Assembly: GCA_947503925.1 (NCBI GenBank)
Contig: CANNFQ010000016.1
Coordinates: forward strand, 1-64,000
DNA: 64,000 nucleotides
From: an uncultured Paracoccaceae bacterium
Lineage (GTDB): Bacteria; Pseudomonadota; Alphaproteobacteria; Rhodobacterales; Rhodobacteraceae
Direction of reading: 5' to 3'
The translations under genes and the position numbers were made by a program. The notes beneath the pieces were generated by a model that was not told the DNA's origin, did not search any database, and saw nothing but the letters and a program-made list of their open reading frames with translations. Position 1 is the first letter of the stretch. Every line of letters begins with the position of its first letter. Positions 26,990 through 37,139 of the stretch are shown one piece after another.

Positions 26990-27847
26990 TTATTTCTCAC
27001 TATCGACAAGGCCGCGAATGAACAGCCGTTGCATGCCCACCACAACGATCACGGGAGGGATCATCGCAAGGATGGATGTGGCCATGATAACTGGCCATTC
27101 AGCCACGTCATCGCCCGATGGGAACATCTGTTTGATCCCCATGACGATGGTGTTCATTTCCGGGTCTGTGGTGATCAGCAGCGGCCAAAGGTATTGGTTC
27201 CAGCCATAAATGAACAGGATCACAAAAAGGGCGGCGACATTTGTCCGGCTCATCGGCACCACGATATCCCAGAAGAACCGCATGGGACGTGCGCCGTCGA
27301 CCCGTGCCGCCTCTGCCAGTTCGTCGGGGATGGTGAGGAAAAACTGCCGGAACAGGAATGTCGCTGTGGCCGAGGCGATCAGTGGAAAGATCAGCCCGCT
27401 ATAGCTGTTGAGCATGCCAAAGCTGGCGACGACCTCGAATGTTGGCACGATCCGGACTTCGACGGGGAGCATCAGTGTCAGAAAAATCAGCCAGAAAAAC
27501 ACGTTCCGCCCCGGAAATTTGAAATAGACGATGGCGAAGGCCGATAGCAGCGAGATGATGATTTTGCCAAAGGCGATCCCGATGGCCATCACCAGCGAGT
27601 TGAACAGCATGGTGGCCACCGGCACGTTCACCCCAGAAAACAGGGCCGCCTTGTAGTTGTTCCAGAACTGGTCACCGGGCAGAAGCGGCATGGGCGGTTT
27701 GACGATTTCGGGCTGGGTGACCGTGGATGCCACAAAGGCCAGCCAGATCGGAAAGAAGATCACCAGCACGCCGAGGATCATGAAGACATGGGTCAGCCAC
27801 AGCCCCGCCCCGCGTTTTTCAACCATGCCGTGGATTTCGCGCGCCAT
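26990..27847 (-). CDS. ugpE: ABC transporter permease UgpE
   Basis: 285 aa with six predicted membrane helices. The EAA loop reads [26 protein letters not shown], where it docks on UgpC. The stretch [20 protein letters not shown] near the start and the end [13 protein letters not shown] are typical of UgpE. Overlaps ugpA by one base, so the permeases are made together. Confidence 0.9.
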   Translation of the reverse strand: MAREIHGMVEKRGAGLWLTHVFMILGVLVIFFPIWLAFVASTVTQPEIVKPPMPLLPGDQFWNNYKAALFSGVNVPVATMLFNSLVMAIGIAFGKIIISLLSAFAIVYFKFPGRNVFFWLIFLTLMLPVEVRIVPTFEVVASFGMLNSYSGLIFPLIASATATFLFRQFFLTIPDELAEAARVDGARPMRFFWDIVVPMSRTNVAALFVILFIYGWNQYLWPLLITTDPEMNTIVMGIKQMFPSGDDVAEWPVIMATSILAMIPPVIVVVGMQRLFIRGLVDSEK

Positions 27848-28728
27848 CAGTAATGCACCCGCTTTTCAATGAATTTGAACTGCACCACGGTCAACAGCCC
27901 CACGACGATCAGCAGGATCACTGATTGTGCAGAGGATGACCCGAGGTCCTGACCGACAAACCCATCAGAGAAGACTTTGTAGACAAGGATGGTGGTTGTT
28001 TGCTGCGGTCCGCCTGCGGTGATCGTGTGGATCACCCCGAAGGTTTCGAAAAATGCGTAGACGATGTTGACCACCAGCAGAAAGAAGGTTGTTGGCGACA
28101 GCAGCGGCAACACGATTGTCCAGAACCGCCGCCAGAAACGGGCACCATCGATGGCCGCCGCCTCGATCACCGATTTCGGGACGGCCTGTAGTGCCGCAAA
28201 GAAAAACAGGAAGTTATAGCTGATCCGCCCCCATGCGGATGCAACGACGACGAGGCCCATCGCCTCGCCCCCGTTCAGCACATGGTTCCAGTCATAGCCC
28301 AACTGCCCCAGATACCATGACACCACGCCAACCCGCGTGTTGAACATGAACAGCCACAGCACACCGGCGACTGCGGGGGCCACGGCATAAGGCCAGATCA
28401 GCAGGGTCCGGTAAACGCCTGATCCTTTGATCAGCCGGTCGGCCAGCACCGCCAGAAAGAGTGCGGGGATCATGGAGCAAAGTGTTACGAGGATCGAGAA
28501 GATCGCCGTCGTGACGAAGGATGCCCGATAGAACGGGTCAGAGAGCAGGAATTCGAAATTACCGAGGCCCACATATTGCATCGACAACCCGAACGGGTCG
28601 GGGATGAACAGCGATTGCCAGATCGCCTGTCCGGCGGGATAGAAGAAAAAGACAGCGGAAATGATCACCTGCGGGGCGATCAACAGCAGTGGCAAAAGCC
28701 AGCCACGAAAGGTGACGCGTTTTTCCAT
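27847..28728 (-). CDS. ugpA: ABC transporter permease UgpA
   Basis: 293 aa, six predicted helices. Begins [27 protein letters not shown] and has the EAA loop [24 protein letters not shown]. The end [13 protein letters not shown] is the typical UgpA tail. Pairs with UgpE to form the channel. Confidence 0.9.
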   Translation of the reverse strand: MEKRVTFRGWLLPLLLIAPQVIISAVFFFYPAGQAIWQSLFIPDPFGLSMQYVGLGNFEFLLSDPFYRASFVTTAIFSILVTLCSMIPALFLAVLADRLIKGSGVYRTLLIWPYAVAPAVAGVLWLFMFNTRVGVVSWYLGQLGYDWNHVLNGGEAMGLVVVASAWGRISYNFLFFFAALQAVPKSVIEAAAIDGARFWRRFWTIVLPLLSPTTFFLLVVNIVYAFFETFGVIHTITAGGPQQTTTILVYKVFSDGFVGQDLGSSSAQSVILLIVVGLLTVVQFKFIEKRVHY

Positions 28729-28745
28729 ATGTCCCCCTGTGGTTA

Positions 28746-28772
28746 AAAGGCGGGCCGCATTGGCCCGCCTTT
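28746..28772 (-). terminator. Hairpin between ugpB and ugpA
   Basis: AAAGGCGGGCC (28746-28756) pairs exactly with GGCCCGCCTTT (28762-28772). Lying between the binding-protein gene and the permease genes, it fits a partial terminator or mRNA stabiliser that lets the binding protein be made in excess. Confidence 0.75.
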
Positions 28773-28779
28773 CATTGCT

Positions 28780-30090
28780 TTAGCGGTTTGCGGTTTCAAA
28801 CCGGCGCAGAAGCGCGTCACCGCGTTCCTTGGCGCTGTCCATGGCCTCCTGTGCGGATTTATCGCCGGCCCAGATCGCCTCAAGCTCTTCGTCGATGATG
28901 CCGCGGATCTGGTCGAATGATCCAAGGCGCAGACCCTTGGAATTTGCGGTCGGTTCATTGGCTGTCATCTGGATCACGGCAATATCCGTTCCGGGGTTTT
29001 CATCATAGAACCCGGCGGCGCGTGTCGCATCCCCTGCCTCTGCTGTAATGGGCAGATAGCCTGTATCCTGGTGCCATTGTGCCTGGATGTCGCTGGATGA
29101 CAGGAAGGCAAGGAATTCGCCGACGCCTTTGTATTCTTCGGCTTCATGCCCTTCCATGACCCAAAGTGAGGCCCCACCGATGATGGTGTTTTGTGGCCCG
29201 CTTCCGACGCCTTCCCAATAGGGCAGGGGCCGCACATCAAAGTCGAATTCGGCTTCGGCCTTGATACCGGCGTAGCCAGCCGAGCTTTCGGTGAACAATG
29301 CGCATTCGCCAGCCCGGAAATTGGCCCCACCTTCGTTGCGCCGCCCGGTATAGATGAACTTGCCGTCCTGTGCCCATTCACCCATCGCCGTCAGGTGGGC
29401 GACTTGTGCTTCGCCGTTCAGTTGCAGTTCGGTATCCAGCCCGGCAAAGCCGTTATCCTGGCTTGCAAAGGGCACGTCGTGATAGGCCGAGAAATTTTCG
29501 AGGTGAATCCAGCTTTGCCATGCGGTGACCAGCGGGCATTCGGATCCGCCTGCCTTGAGCGCGTCCAGCGTTTCGCCGACGTTCTGCCATGTGGACAGGT
29601 CGGTGTCGGGATCAACGCCTGCCGCCTCAAACGCGTTGCGGTTCACCCACAGCACGGGGGTGGAGGAGTTGAAGGGCAGGGACAGCATGTCGCCATCGGT
29701 CGTGGTGTAATACCCTTTGACCGCGCCGATATAGGCGTCGGGGTCAAATGTTGCTCCGCTTTCGGCCATGACTTCAAAGACTGGCTTGGTCGCGCCTTTG
29801 GCAGACATCATGGTTGCTGTCCCGACCTCGAACACCATCAGGATATGCGGCTGTTCGCTGGCCCGGAACGCGGCGATGCCTGCGTTAAGGGTTTCGGAAT
29901 AGTTGCCCTTGTGGCTTTGCACGACGACATAATCGCTTTGGCTGGCGTTGAATTCTTCAACCTGTGCTGCGACCAGTTCGCCCAAGCGGCCCGTGAAGGC
30001 GTGCCAGAACTGCACTTCTGTCTGTGCCATCGCGGCCAGTGGCGACAGGATGGTGGATACGGCGAGAGCGCCGATTAGAGATTTCTTCAT
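28780..30090 (-). CDS. ugpB: sn-glycerol-3-phosphate-binding periplasmic protein
   Basis: 436 aa from the ATG at 30090 (GGGGGA upstream). Signal peptide at residues 1-22 (SLIGALAVSTILSPLAAMAQ). Then TEVQFWHAFTGRLGELVAAQVEEFN, with PFNSSTPVLWVNRNAFEAAG and GGASLWVMEGHEAEEYKG, a UgpB/MalE-type solute-binding protein. First gene of ugpBAEC on the minus strand. A longer frame to 30198 has no signal-peptide logic. Confidence 0.9.
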   Translation of the reverse strand: MKKSLIGALAVSTILSPLAAMAQTEVQFWHAFTGRLGELVAAQVEEFNASQSDYVVVQSHKGNYSETLNAGIAAFRASEQPHILMVFEVGTATMMSAKGATKPVFEVMAESGATFDPDAYIGAVKGYYTTTDGDMLSLPFNSSTPVLWVNRNAFEAAGVDPDTDLSTWQNVGETLDALKAGGSECPLVTAWQSWIHLENFSAYHDVPFASQDNGFAGLDTELQLNGEAQVAHLTAMGEWAQDGKFIYTGRRNEGGANFRAGECALFTESSAGYAGIKAEAEFDFDVRPLPYWEGVGSGPQNTIIGGASLWVMEGHEAEEYKGVGEFLAFLSSSDIQAQWHQDTGYLPITAEAGDATRAAGFYDENPGTDIAVIQMTANEPTANSKGLRLGSFDQIRGIIDEELEAIWAGDKSAQEAMDSAKERGDALLRRFETANR

Positions 30091-30430
30091 TCTTTCCCCC
30101 CTTGCACCGCTAGGGTGCATTTTGTTGAGCTGCAGTGGGTTAGACTCTGCATCCGTCATGTAACCCGAAAACGATACACGGCTTTGGGCAATTATCAAGC
30201 TTGGCGAAATCCGGATGCTGGAGGTCTATTTCTGATATGTTGTCTTGTGCCTTGCTTGCCTTTCGGATGGCGTGCGGTTGCGCGCCCTTGTTCAGAATCG
30301 CAGAGACAGGCGACAGATATGTGACAGGCACACTGTCAGCAGAACGCTTGCAAATGCCGCGTTCCCCGAACATATCCGTATCGGTAATGTGCGTTCCGAT
30401 GATCATAAACACCGCCCGGGTGGACCGCTG
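30091..30430. other. Divergent promoter region between ugpB and rarA
   Basis: 340 nt. On the minus strand TTGATA (30198-30193) and TATCGT (30176-30171) with a 16-nt spacer are a possible ugpB promoter, about 80 nt before the gene. No Pho-box pair that I can defend. A plus-strand frame continuous with rarA (from 30245) shows no conserved features, so I treat it as non-coding. Confidence 0.4.
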
Positions 30431-31738
30431 ATGGGTGATTTGTTTGACAGCGCGCCTGTGCCGGATGATGCCCCGCGCCCGTTGGCCGACCGGTTGCGTC
30501 CGAAGACGCTGTCAGAGGTCATCGGGCAGGATCAGGTGTTGGGGTCTGATGCCCCGCTGGGCACGATGTTGGCGTCGGGCACCTTGTCATCGTTGATTTT
30601 TTGGGGTCCGCCGGGCGTGGGCAAGACGACAATTGCCCGGCTGCTGGCGGATGAGACGGACCTGCATTTTGTGCAGATCAGCGCGATTTTCACCGGCGTG
30701 CCGGAGCTGCGCAAGGTGTTTGAAGCCGCCAAGATGCGCCGTCAAAATGGCAAGGGCACGTTGTTGTTCGTGGATGAGATTCACCGTTTCAACAAGGCGC
30801 AGCAGGATGGGTTTCTGCCCTATATGGAGGATGGCACGATCCTGCTGGTGGGGGCCACGACCGAAAACCCAAGCTTTGAGTTGAACGCCGCTGTGCTGAG
30901 CCGGTCGCAGGTCTTTATCCTGACCCGGTTGGATTTGAAGGACCTCGAATTGCTCGCCCAGCGCGCCGAGAAGGAATTGGATAAGGCCCTGCCGCTGGAT
31001 GGTCATGCCCGTGATGCATTGTTGGAGATGGCTGATGGTGATGGCCGCGCGCTGTTGAACCTGATTGAGCAGATCAGTGCCTGGAAAGTGGACGGCAAGC
31101 TGACCACTGATGATCTGACCAAGCGGTTGATGAAGCGCGCGGTCAAATACGACAAATCGGGGGACGAGCATTACAACCTGATTTCCGCGCTGCATAAATC
31201 CGTGCGTGGGTCGGACCCGGATGCCGCATTATACTGGTTCGCCCGGATGCTCGCTGGGGGGGAGGACCCGCGGTTTTTGGCCCGCCGTATCACCCGCATG
31301 TCGGTTGAGGATATCGGGCTGGCTGATCCGCAGGCGCAGGCGGTTTGTCTGCAGGCGTGGGAAACCTATGAACGGTTGGGTTCGCCTGAGGGCGAGTTGG
31401 CGCTGGCGCAGGCGCTGACCTATCTTGCGCTCGCCCCGAAATCAAATGCGACTTATGTGGCTTATAAGGGGGCCGTAGCTGCCGCAAAGAAAACCGGGTC
31501 AGAGCCGCCGCCTGCCCATATTCTGAATGCCCCCACGACCCTGATGAAAGAGCAGGGGTTTGGTGCGGGCTATGCCTATGACCACGATGCAGAGGACGGG
31601 TTTTCAGGCCAGAACTATTTCCCTGATGGGATGAAACGTGGTGTCTATTACCTGCCCGTGGATCGCGGGTTCGAGCGGGAATTGAAGAAGCGTGTCGATT
31701 ATTTTGCCGGGCTGCGTGCCAAACGCGGCAAGAATTGA
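30431..31738 (+). CDS. rarA: Replication-associated recombination AAA+ ATPase RarA
   Basis: 435 aa. MGDLFDSAP..PRPLADRLRPKTLSEVIGQDQVLG is the RarA/MgsA start. Walker A FWGPPGVGKTTIAR, Walker B LLFVDEIHRFNKAQQD, sensor 1 GATTENPSFELNAAVLSR; the C-terminal half is the tetramerisation and clamp-loader-like region. Acts at stalled forks with SSB. Followed by crcB after 31 nt. Confidence 0.95.
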   Translation: MGDLFDSAPVPDDAPRPLADRLRPKTLSEVIGQDQVLGSDAPLGTMLASGTLSSLIFWGPPGVGKTTIARLLADETDLHFVQISAIFTGVPELRKVFEAAKMRRQNGKGTLLFVDEIHRFNKAQQDGFLPYMEDGTILLVGATTENPSFELNAAVLSRSQVFILTRLDLKDLELLAQRAEKELDKALPLDGHARDALLEMADGDGRALLNLIEQISAWKVDGKLTTDDLTKRLMKRAVKYDKSGDEHYNLISALHKSVRGSDPDAALYWFARMLAGGEDPRFLARRITRMSVEDIGLADPQAQAVCLQAWETYERLGSPEGELALAQALTYLALAPKSNATYVAYKGAVAAAKKTGSEPPPAHILNAPTTLMKEQGFGAGYAYDHDAEDGFSGQNYFPDGMKRGVYYLPVDRGFERELKKRVDYFAGLRAKRGKN

Positions 31739-31769
31739 CATTCGCCTGCGGGCGGGCGATGGGACGCGC

Positions 31770-32129
31770 ATGATAACACCTGTCATCTCTGTAGCGCTTG
31801 GCGGCGCGATTGGCTCTGTTCTGCGATATCTTGTGGGGCTGATGGTCGTGTTTCCGCTGGGGACGCTGGCGGTCAATGTGATCGGGTCCTTCGCCATCGG
31901 ACTGGTCTGGGTCCATCTGGCCGACAAAGGCTTGCAGCATTGGTTGCCGTTCTTGATGACCGGCGTGTTGGGCGGTTTCACCACCTTTTCTGCATTCACG
32001 CTGGATGCCTTGCGATTGGTCGAGGATGGCCGGGTGATGGTTGCCGGAAGCTATGTGATCGCATCATTGGTTTTGTCGGTCATGGCCTGCGCGCTGGGCC
32101 TGTGGATTGCGCGGGGGATGACGGTATGA
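31770..32129 (+). CDS. crcB: Fluoride ion channel CrcB (Fluc)
   Basis: 119 aa, four membrane helices. GGAIGSVLRYLVG, GTLAVNVIGSFAIGL and LTGVLGGFTTFSAFTLDAL in outline carry the family's asparagine, phenylalanines and the TTFS track of the fluoride pore. I chose the ATG at 31770. No fluoride riboswitch is visible upstream. The stop overlaps the next start by 4 nt. Confidence 0.95.
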   Translation: MITPVISVALGGAIGSVLRYLVGLMVVFPLGTLAVNVIGSFAIGLVWVHLADKGLQHWLPFLMTGVLGGFTTFSAFTLDALRLVEDGRVMVAGSYVIASLVLSVMACALGLWIARGMTV

Positions 32130-33181
32130 GCGGTGTGCAGACGCGGGTGATTGGCCCTGATGATGGGGATCAGCGGGTGGATCGTTATCTGCGCCGCCTG
32201 TTTCCCCATCTGACCCAAGGCCGCATCGAAAAGATGTGCCGCAAGGGTGAATTGCGGGTCGATGGTGGCCGGGTGAAGACGAATACACGGCTGGAAGTGG
32301 GCCAGAAGGTCCGCATTCCGCCGCTGCCAAGTGAGGAAGAGGCGGAGGCCGCGCGCGCCTTGGCCAAGCATGGTGTCACCAAGGCGGAGGCCAAGCTGAT
32401 CCAGTCCTATGTCATCTATAAAGACGACCATATCATTGCGATCAACAAACCGGCCGGATTGGCGACGCAAGGCGGGTCAAAGACCACGCGCCATGTTGAT
32501 GGCATGGCTGAGGCGCTGACCTTTGGCTATGATGAAAAGCCGCGTCTGGTGCATCGGCTGGACAAGGACACATCAGGCGTATTGCTGTTGGCCCGCACCC
32601 GGATGATGGCCAAGCAATTGACCGAGAACCTCAAGCATCGCGAGACCCGTAAGATTTATTGGGCGGCAGTTGCCGGTGTGCCGCATCCGCGCGCGGGCAC
32701 GATCAAATATGGGCTGGTCAAGGCCCCGGGCCATGGCCGCGGTGGTGAGAATGAAAAGATGCGCTGCGTGCATCCGCGTGATGTGGACAGCACCGAAGGC
32801 GCGAAACGTGCCACGAGCGATTACGCCGTGATGGATACGCTGGCCAGTCGTGCAGCATGGTGTGCGCTGGTTCCCATCACGGGCCGCACCCATCAGTTGC
32901 GCGCCCATATGGCCGAGATTGGCCACCCGATTGTCGGCGACGGCAAATATGGCGGGTCGGGACAGGAGAACCTTGGCGATGGCTGGGGCGCTGGCATGGG
33001 GTCAGAGATTGGCCGCAAGATGCATTTGCATGCCCGTAGTTTGACGATTGAACATCCGGTGACCAAAGCGACCTTGCATCTGACCGCACCGCTGCCGGAT
33101 CATATGCAGCATACATGGGATTTTGTCGGCTGGGTCGTTGAACATGCCCCGGTTGATCCGTTCAATATGCCCGATGCCTGA
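32126..33181 (+). CDS. RluA-family 23S rRNA pseudouridine synthase
   Basis: 351 aa. N-terminal S4 domain (RVDRYLRRLFPHLTQGRIEK ... GELRVDGGRVK), then the catalytic domain with HRLDKDTSGVLLLARTRM, whose Asp is the nucleophile, and GRTHQLRAHMAEIGHPIVGD. The order S4-plus-catalytic fits RluC or RluD; RluC is likelier but the target uridines cannot be read from sequence. Overlaps crcB by 4 nt and the HAD gene by 8 nt. Confidence 0.92.
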   Translation: MSGVQTRVIGPDDGDQRVDRYLRRLFPHLTQGRIEKMCRKGELRVDGGRVKTNTRLEVGQKVRIPPLPSEEEAEAARALAKHGVTKAEAKLIQSYVIYKDDHIIAINKPAGLATQGGSKTTRHVDGMAEALTFGYDEKPRLVHRLDKDTSGVLLLARTRMMAKQLTENLKHRETRKIYWAAVAGVPHPRAGTIKYGLVKAPGHGRGGENEKMRCVHPRDVDSTEGAKRATSDYAVMDTLASRAAWCALVPITGRTHQLRAHMAEIGHPIVGDGKYGGSGQENLGDGWGAGMGSEIGRKMHLHARSLTIEHPVTKATLHLTAPLPDHMQHTWDFVGWVVEHAPVDPFNMPDA

Positions 33182-33836
33182 CTTGCGCCTTGTGATATTC
33201 GATGTGGACGGCACGCTGGTGGATAGTCAGGCGGAGATTGTTGCCTCCATGTCAATGGCCTTCGCTACCGAAAGATTGCCCATGCCCGAACGTGACAGTG
33301 TGTTGTCGATTGTCGGACTGTCATTGACGGAGGCCTTTGCCCAGTTATGCCCTGACGTGGATCAGCCCCGGCGGGATCGCTTGGTGGAGGCCTATAAGGA
33401 CAGTTTTGTTAGCCTGCGGTCAGACGGCCAAGAGATAGGGCCGTTGTTCCCCGGCGCCCGTGAGGTGTTGGATTTGCTGGCTGGACAGGATGAAACCCTG
33501 CTGGCCGTCGCCACGGGCAAATCCCGTCGTGGATTGGACAAGGTGCTGGAGCGCCATGGGCTGACTGGCTTCTTTCATAGTGAGCAGGTTGCTGATTTTC
33601 ACCCCTCAAAGCCGCACCCCTCGATGATCCTGACCGCATTGAATGAAACCGGCGTTGCCCCGCAGAATGCGGTGATGCTGGGCGACACGACTTTTGATAT
33701 GGACATGGCCCGCGCGGCGAGGGTCAAGAAGATCGGGGTCAGCTGGGGCTATCACCCGGCGGCCAATCTGATGCCTGATCTGCTGATCGATGCATTCGCG
33801 GAATTGCCCGAAGCGGTGGACCGTTTGATAGGATAG
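33174..33836 (+). CDS. HAD-superfamily phosphatase (Gph-like)
   Basis: 220 aa. Motif I FDVDGTLVDSQ with Asp9 as nucleophile, motif II around LLAVATGKSRRG, motif III K in HPSKPHPSM, and motif IV MLGDTTFDMDMA. A subclass I cap domain lies between motifs I and II. Close to phosphoglycolate or pyrophosphate phosphatases, but the substrate is not determined. Start at ATG 33174 inside the end of the pseudouridine synthase gene. Confidence 0.88.
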   Translation: MPDLRLVIFDVDGTLVDSQAEIVASMSMAFATERLPMPERDSVLSIVGLSLTEAFAQLCPDVDQPRRDRLVEAYKDSFVSLRSDGQEIGPLFPGAREVLDLLAGQDETLLAVATGKSRRGLDKVLERHGLTGFFHSEQVADFHPSKPHPSMILTALNETGVAPQNAVMLGDTTFDMDMARAARVKKIGVSWGYHPAANLMPDLLIDAFAELPEAVDRLIG

Positions 33837-33840
33837 CAAG

Positions 33841-34551
33841 ATGAGTGATTGGAAACCAAAACGGTTTTGGAAAACGGCCAAGGCAGAGGCTTGCGCAGGT
33901 GGATTCACCGTCTTGCTGGATGGCCGGTCCGTCAAGACACCGGCCAAGGCCAACCTGACCGTGCCGACCCTTGCCATGGCCGAGGCGATTGCCGCCGAAT
34001 GGGATGCGCAGGTGGATCTGTTGGACCCGCGCACGATGCCGGTTACCCGTGGAGCCAACGCGGCAATAGACAAGGTCCGTATCCAACGGGCGGAGGTTAT
34101 CGCGCTGCTGGCGGAATATGGTGACAGTGATCTGTTGTGCTATCGCGCCGCCGGGCCGGAAGGGTTGGTCAAGAAACAGGCGCAGAACTGGGACCCGATG
34201 CTGGATTGGGCGGCCGGTACGTTGGGTGCCCGGCTGTTTGTGGGTGAGGGCGTGATGCATGTGCCGCAGACCAAGGCGGCGCTGGAAAAACTTCAGGTCG
34301 AGCTGGAGGCATTTGACGATTTTGCACTGGCTGCGGCCCATGATCTGATCAGCCTTTCGGGGTCATTGGTCCTGGCGCTGGCTGTCATCCGGGAGGCGAT
34401 TTCGGTTGATGATGCCTGGCTGCTTTCGCGGATAGATGAGCATTGGCAGGTCGCCGAATGGGGCGAAGATGAAGAGGCCGCTGCAACTGAAGCGACCAAG
34501 CGAAAAGCATTTTTCGAGGCCGCGCGGTTCTATCAACTTTCCCGCGCGTAA
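33841..34551 (+). CDS. ATP12-family F1 ATPase assembly chaperone
   Basis: 236 aa. KRFWKTAKAEACAGGFTVLLDGRSVKTPAK, then AIAAEWDAQ and MPVTRGANAAIDKV, the ATP12 pattern. In mitochondria ATP12 holds the F1 alpha subunit before assembly; alphaproteobacteria are the bacterial class that carries it. Four nt after the HAD gene, the last gene of the plus-strand run from rarA. Confidence 0.92.
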   Translation: MSDWKPKRFWKTAKAEACAGGFTVLLDGRSVKTPAKANLTVPTLAMAEAIAAEWDAQVDLLDPRTMPVTRGANAAIDKVRIQRAEVIALLAEYGDSDLLCYRAAGPEGLVKKQAQNWDPMLDWAAGTLGARLFVGEGVMHVPQTKAALEKLQVELEAFDDFALAAAHDLISLSGSLVLALAVIREAISVDDAWLLSRIDEHWQVAEWGEDEEAAATEATKRKAFFEAARFYQLSRA

Positions 34552-34766
34552 TCGAAACAGTGCGTTTCCAGACAATCAGCAAAAAACCGGTTGATTCTGC
34601 GTCAATTGCACAGAGATTTGCGCCGCTTGCCCTTGACCTCAACCGCAGAATGCCGAAACTCTTGCTCCATTGAGTTGGGACACTGCTCAAAAATCATGAC
34701 TGTCTAAATGGACGGGACAAAAATTGGCTGCTTCATGTTGAAGCAGAAACTCAGGAAGAGGTAAAA

Positions 34767-35786
34767 ATGAAAAAAACCGTATTATTCGGCGCGCTGACTG
34801 TTGCTGGTCTTGCTGCCGGCATGGCTTCGGCGGCAACGCTAGATGATGTCAAGGCTCGCGGCTCGCTGAACTGCGGCGTGACAACTGGCCTGGTCGGCTT
34901 TGCATCACCTGATGCGAACGGCGTCTGGGATGGGTTTGACGTTGGTGTGTGCCGCGCGGTAGCTGCGGCGATTTTTGGCGATCCAACAGCTGTTGAGTTC
35001 GTGCCAACAACTGGCAAGACACGCTTTACAGCGCTGGCATCCGGCGAAATCGACATGCTGGCCCGGAACACAACCTGGACATTCAGCCGTGATATCGACC
35101 TGAAGTTCGAATTCACAGGCGTCAACTACTATGACGGTCAAGGCTTCTTGGTCCCTAAGGATCTGGGTGTTTCTTCTGCCAAGGATCTGGACGGCGCAAC
35201 TGTCTGCATTCAAACCGGCACCACCACAGAGCTGAACCTGGCCGACTTCTTCCGGTCCAACAACATCTCTTACGATCCTGTGCCGATTGAAACCAATGCG
35301 GAAGGCCAGCAGCAGTATCTGGCTGGTGCATGCGACGTTTACACAACTGACGCATCCGGCCTGGCCGCGACACGTGCATCGTTCGAAAACCCGAATGACC
35401 ACGTTCTTTTGCCAGAAATCATCTCCAAAGAGCCGCTTGGCCCGCTTGTCCGCCACGGCGACAATGACTGGGGTGATGTGGTGCGCTGGACATTGAACGC
35501 GCTGATCACAGCTGAAGAACTGGGTGTTACATCTGCGAATGTTGCTGATCTGGCTGCTGCACCAACCGACAACCCCGAAGTAAACCGCCTGCTGGGCACC
35601 GAAGGTGAGCTGGGCGCGATGCTGGGTCTGGAAGCAGACTGGGCGAAGAACGCGATTGCTGCCGGTGGCAACTATGGCGAACTGTTCGAAAAGAACATCG
35701 GTGAGAACACCCCCATTGGTCTGGCGCGCGGTCTGAACGCGCAGTGGACCGAAGGTGGTCTGATCTACTCTCCACCTTTCCGCTAA
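34767..35786 (+). CDS. aapJ: General L-amino-acid ABC transporter, binding protein (AapJ/BztA)
   Basis: 339 aa. Signal peptide 1-22 (LFGALTVAGLAAGMASA). Then ATLDDVKARGSLNCGVTTGLVGF and LARNTTWTFSRDIDLKFEF, the AapJ/BztA pattern. Binds polar amino acids such as glutamate, glutamine and aspartate in the periplasm. GGAAGAGG precedes the ATG. The leader has a small hairpin at 34728-34746 (CTGCTTCA/TGAAGCAG). In Rhodobacter the system is named bzt; the specificity here is inferred. Confidence 0.92.
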   Translation: MKKTVLFGALTVAGLAAGMASAATLDDVKARGSLNCGVTTGLVGFASPDANGVWDGFDVGVCRAVAAAIFGDPTAVEFVPTTGKTRFTALASGEIDMLARNTTWTFSRDIDLKFEFTGVNYYDGQGFLVPKDLGVSSAKDLDGATVCIQTGTTTELNLADFFRSNNISYDPVPIETNAEGQQQYLAGACDVYTTDASGLAATRASFENPNDHVLLPEIISKEPLGPLVRHGDNDWGDVVRWTLNALITAEELGVTSANVADLAAAPTDNPEVNRLLGTEGELGAMLGLEADWAKNAIAAGGNYGELFEKNIGENTPIGLARGLNAQWTEGGLIYSPPFR

Positions 35787-35803
35787 GGAAAACCTGAACA
35801 ACC

Positions 35804-35831
35804 AAAGGGCGCGGTACACACCGCGCCCTTT
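35804..35831 (+). terminator. Hairpin between aapJ and aapQ
   Basis: AAAGGGCGCGGT (35804-35815) pairs exactly with ACCGCGCCCTTT (35820-35831). As in the ugp operon it follows the binding-protein gene and precedes the permeases, so it likely raises the binding-protein message above the rest. Confidence 0.75.
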
Positions 35832-35915
35832 GACAAAGACGACCAGAAAATCGGTGCATAGAGCTGCGCAAAGTGGCCAATAAAAATGACACCGACCGCT
35901 AACGGGGAAAAATTT

Positions 35916-37136
35916 ATGACGTCGATTACAGACCCGCAACAGGGGTCATTTCGCCTGTCGATGCTCATCAACGACACGCGCTATCGCTCCTACACGTTTC
36001 AAGCGATTGCCTTTGTTGTTCTTGCTTTATGCATCGGATTTGTTGTCAACAACTTGTTCACAAACCTGGCTGCACAAGGGCTAGACATTAGTTTTGATTT
36101 TCTTGGCGTGCCTGCGGGTTACGACATCAATCAACGACTGATCGAGTACACCAGCCAATCAACAAACCTGCGCGCGACGATGGTCGGCATTCTGAACACG
36201 CTGCTTGTGGCGGTGCTTGCTTGTGCCACTGCAACGGTTTTTGGTGTTCTTGCCGGTGTGCTGCGCTTGTCGAATAACTGGCTTGTCAGCAAGTTGATGG
36301 CTTTTTATGTCGAGATTTTCCGGAATATTCCGGTCTTGATCTGGATCCTGATCATCTATGGGATCATGACAATCTCACTACCTGGCGCGCGACCGTATCT
36401 TGGCGAAAACCCCGATAGGGAAATGCTGTTTGGGATGTTCGCCTTTACCAATCGCGGCGTGAACGCGCCTGCCCCCGTTTTTGATCCGCTGGGCTGGGTC
36501 GTGCTTGCAATCTTTGTTTTGTCGGTTGTCGGGATGTTCCTGTATCGGCGCTATGCCAAGCAATTGCTGTATAAGACTGGTCGTCTGTTACCAATGGGCT
36601 GGCCTTCGGTCCTGATTGTGTTTGTTCCGGCTATTTTGGCGTTCTTTGTTCTGGGGCAGCCGATTACGTTGGATATCCCCGACACGATGGCGAACCGTTT
36701 CAATATCAAAGGTGGCTTTCAGATTGGTGCCCCGTTGATCGCGATCTGGTTTGCCCTGTCGATCTATACCGGTGCTTTCATCGCAGAGAACGTGCGCGCC
36801 GGTATTCAGGCCGTATCAAAGGGCCAAACCGAGGCCGCGGCCGCGCTGGGCATTCGTCCCGGTCGGATCATGAGCCTAGTTGTTCTGCCACAGGCCCTGC
36901 GGGTCATTATTCCGCCACTGATCTCGAACTATCTGAACATCACCAAAAACTCATCACTCGCGATCTTGGTGGGCTATGCGGATGTGACGGCTACACTTGG
37001 CGGGATCACCTTGAACCAGACGGGCCGGGCGATTGAATGCGTCCTTCTGTTGATGCTGTTCTATCTTGTGATTTCGCTTCTGATCTCTGGTCTGATCAAC
37101 ATCTACAACAATGCAATCAAGTTGAAGGAGCGTTAA
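35916..37136 (+). CDS. aapQ: Amino-acid ABC transporter permease AapQ/BztB
   Basis: 406 aa, longer than ordinary amino-acid permeases (about 220-240), as expected for AapQ/BztB, which have extra N-terminal helices. About eight hydrophobic segments; the FRNIPVLIWILIIYG region is the family core and the EAA loop reads EAAAALGIRPGRIMSLVVLPQALR. The start at 35916 has GGGGA upstream; 35886 is possible. Confidence 0.9.
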   Translation: MTSITDPQQGSFRLSMLINDTRYRSYTFQAIAFVVLALCIGFVVNNLFTNLAAQGLDISFDFLGVPAGYDINQRLIEYTSQSTNLRATMVGILNTLLVAVLACATATVFGVLAGVLRLSNNWLVSKLMAFYVEIFRNIPVLIWILIIYGIMTISLPGARPYLGENPDREMLFGMFAFTNRGVNAPAPVFDPLGWVVLAIFVLSVVGMFLYRRYAKQLLYKTGRLLPMGWPSVLIVFVPAILAFFVLGQPITLDIPDTMANRFNIKGGFQIGAPLIAIWFALSIYTGAFIAENVRAGIQAVSKGQTEAAAALGIRPGRIMSLVVLPQALRVIIPPLISNYLNITKNSSLAILVGYADVTATLGGITLNQTGRAIECVLLLMLFYLVISLLISGLINIYNNAIKLKER

Positions 37137-37139
37137 GCG

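Noticed and set aside
31741..31769. Fluoride riboswitch before crcB.
   Set aside because: The gap after rarA is only 31 nt, too short for the riboswitch, and no matching sequence is present.
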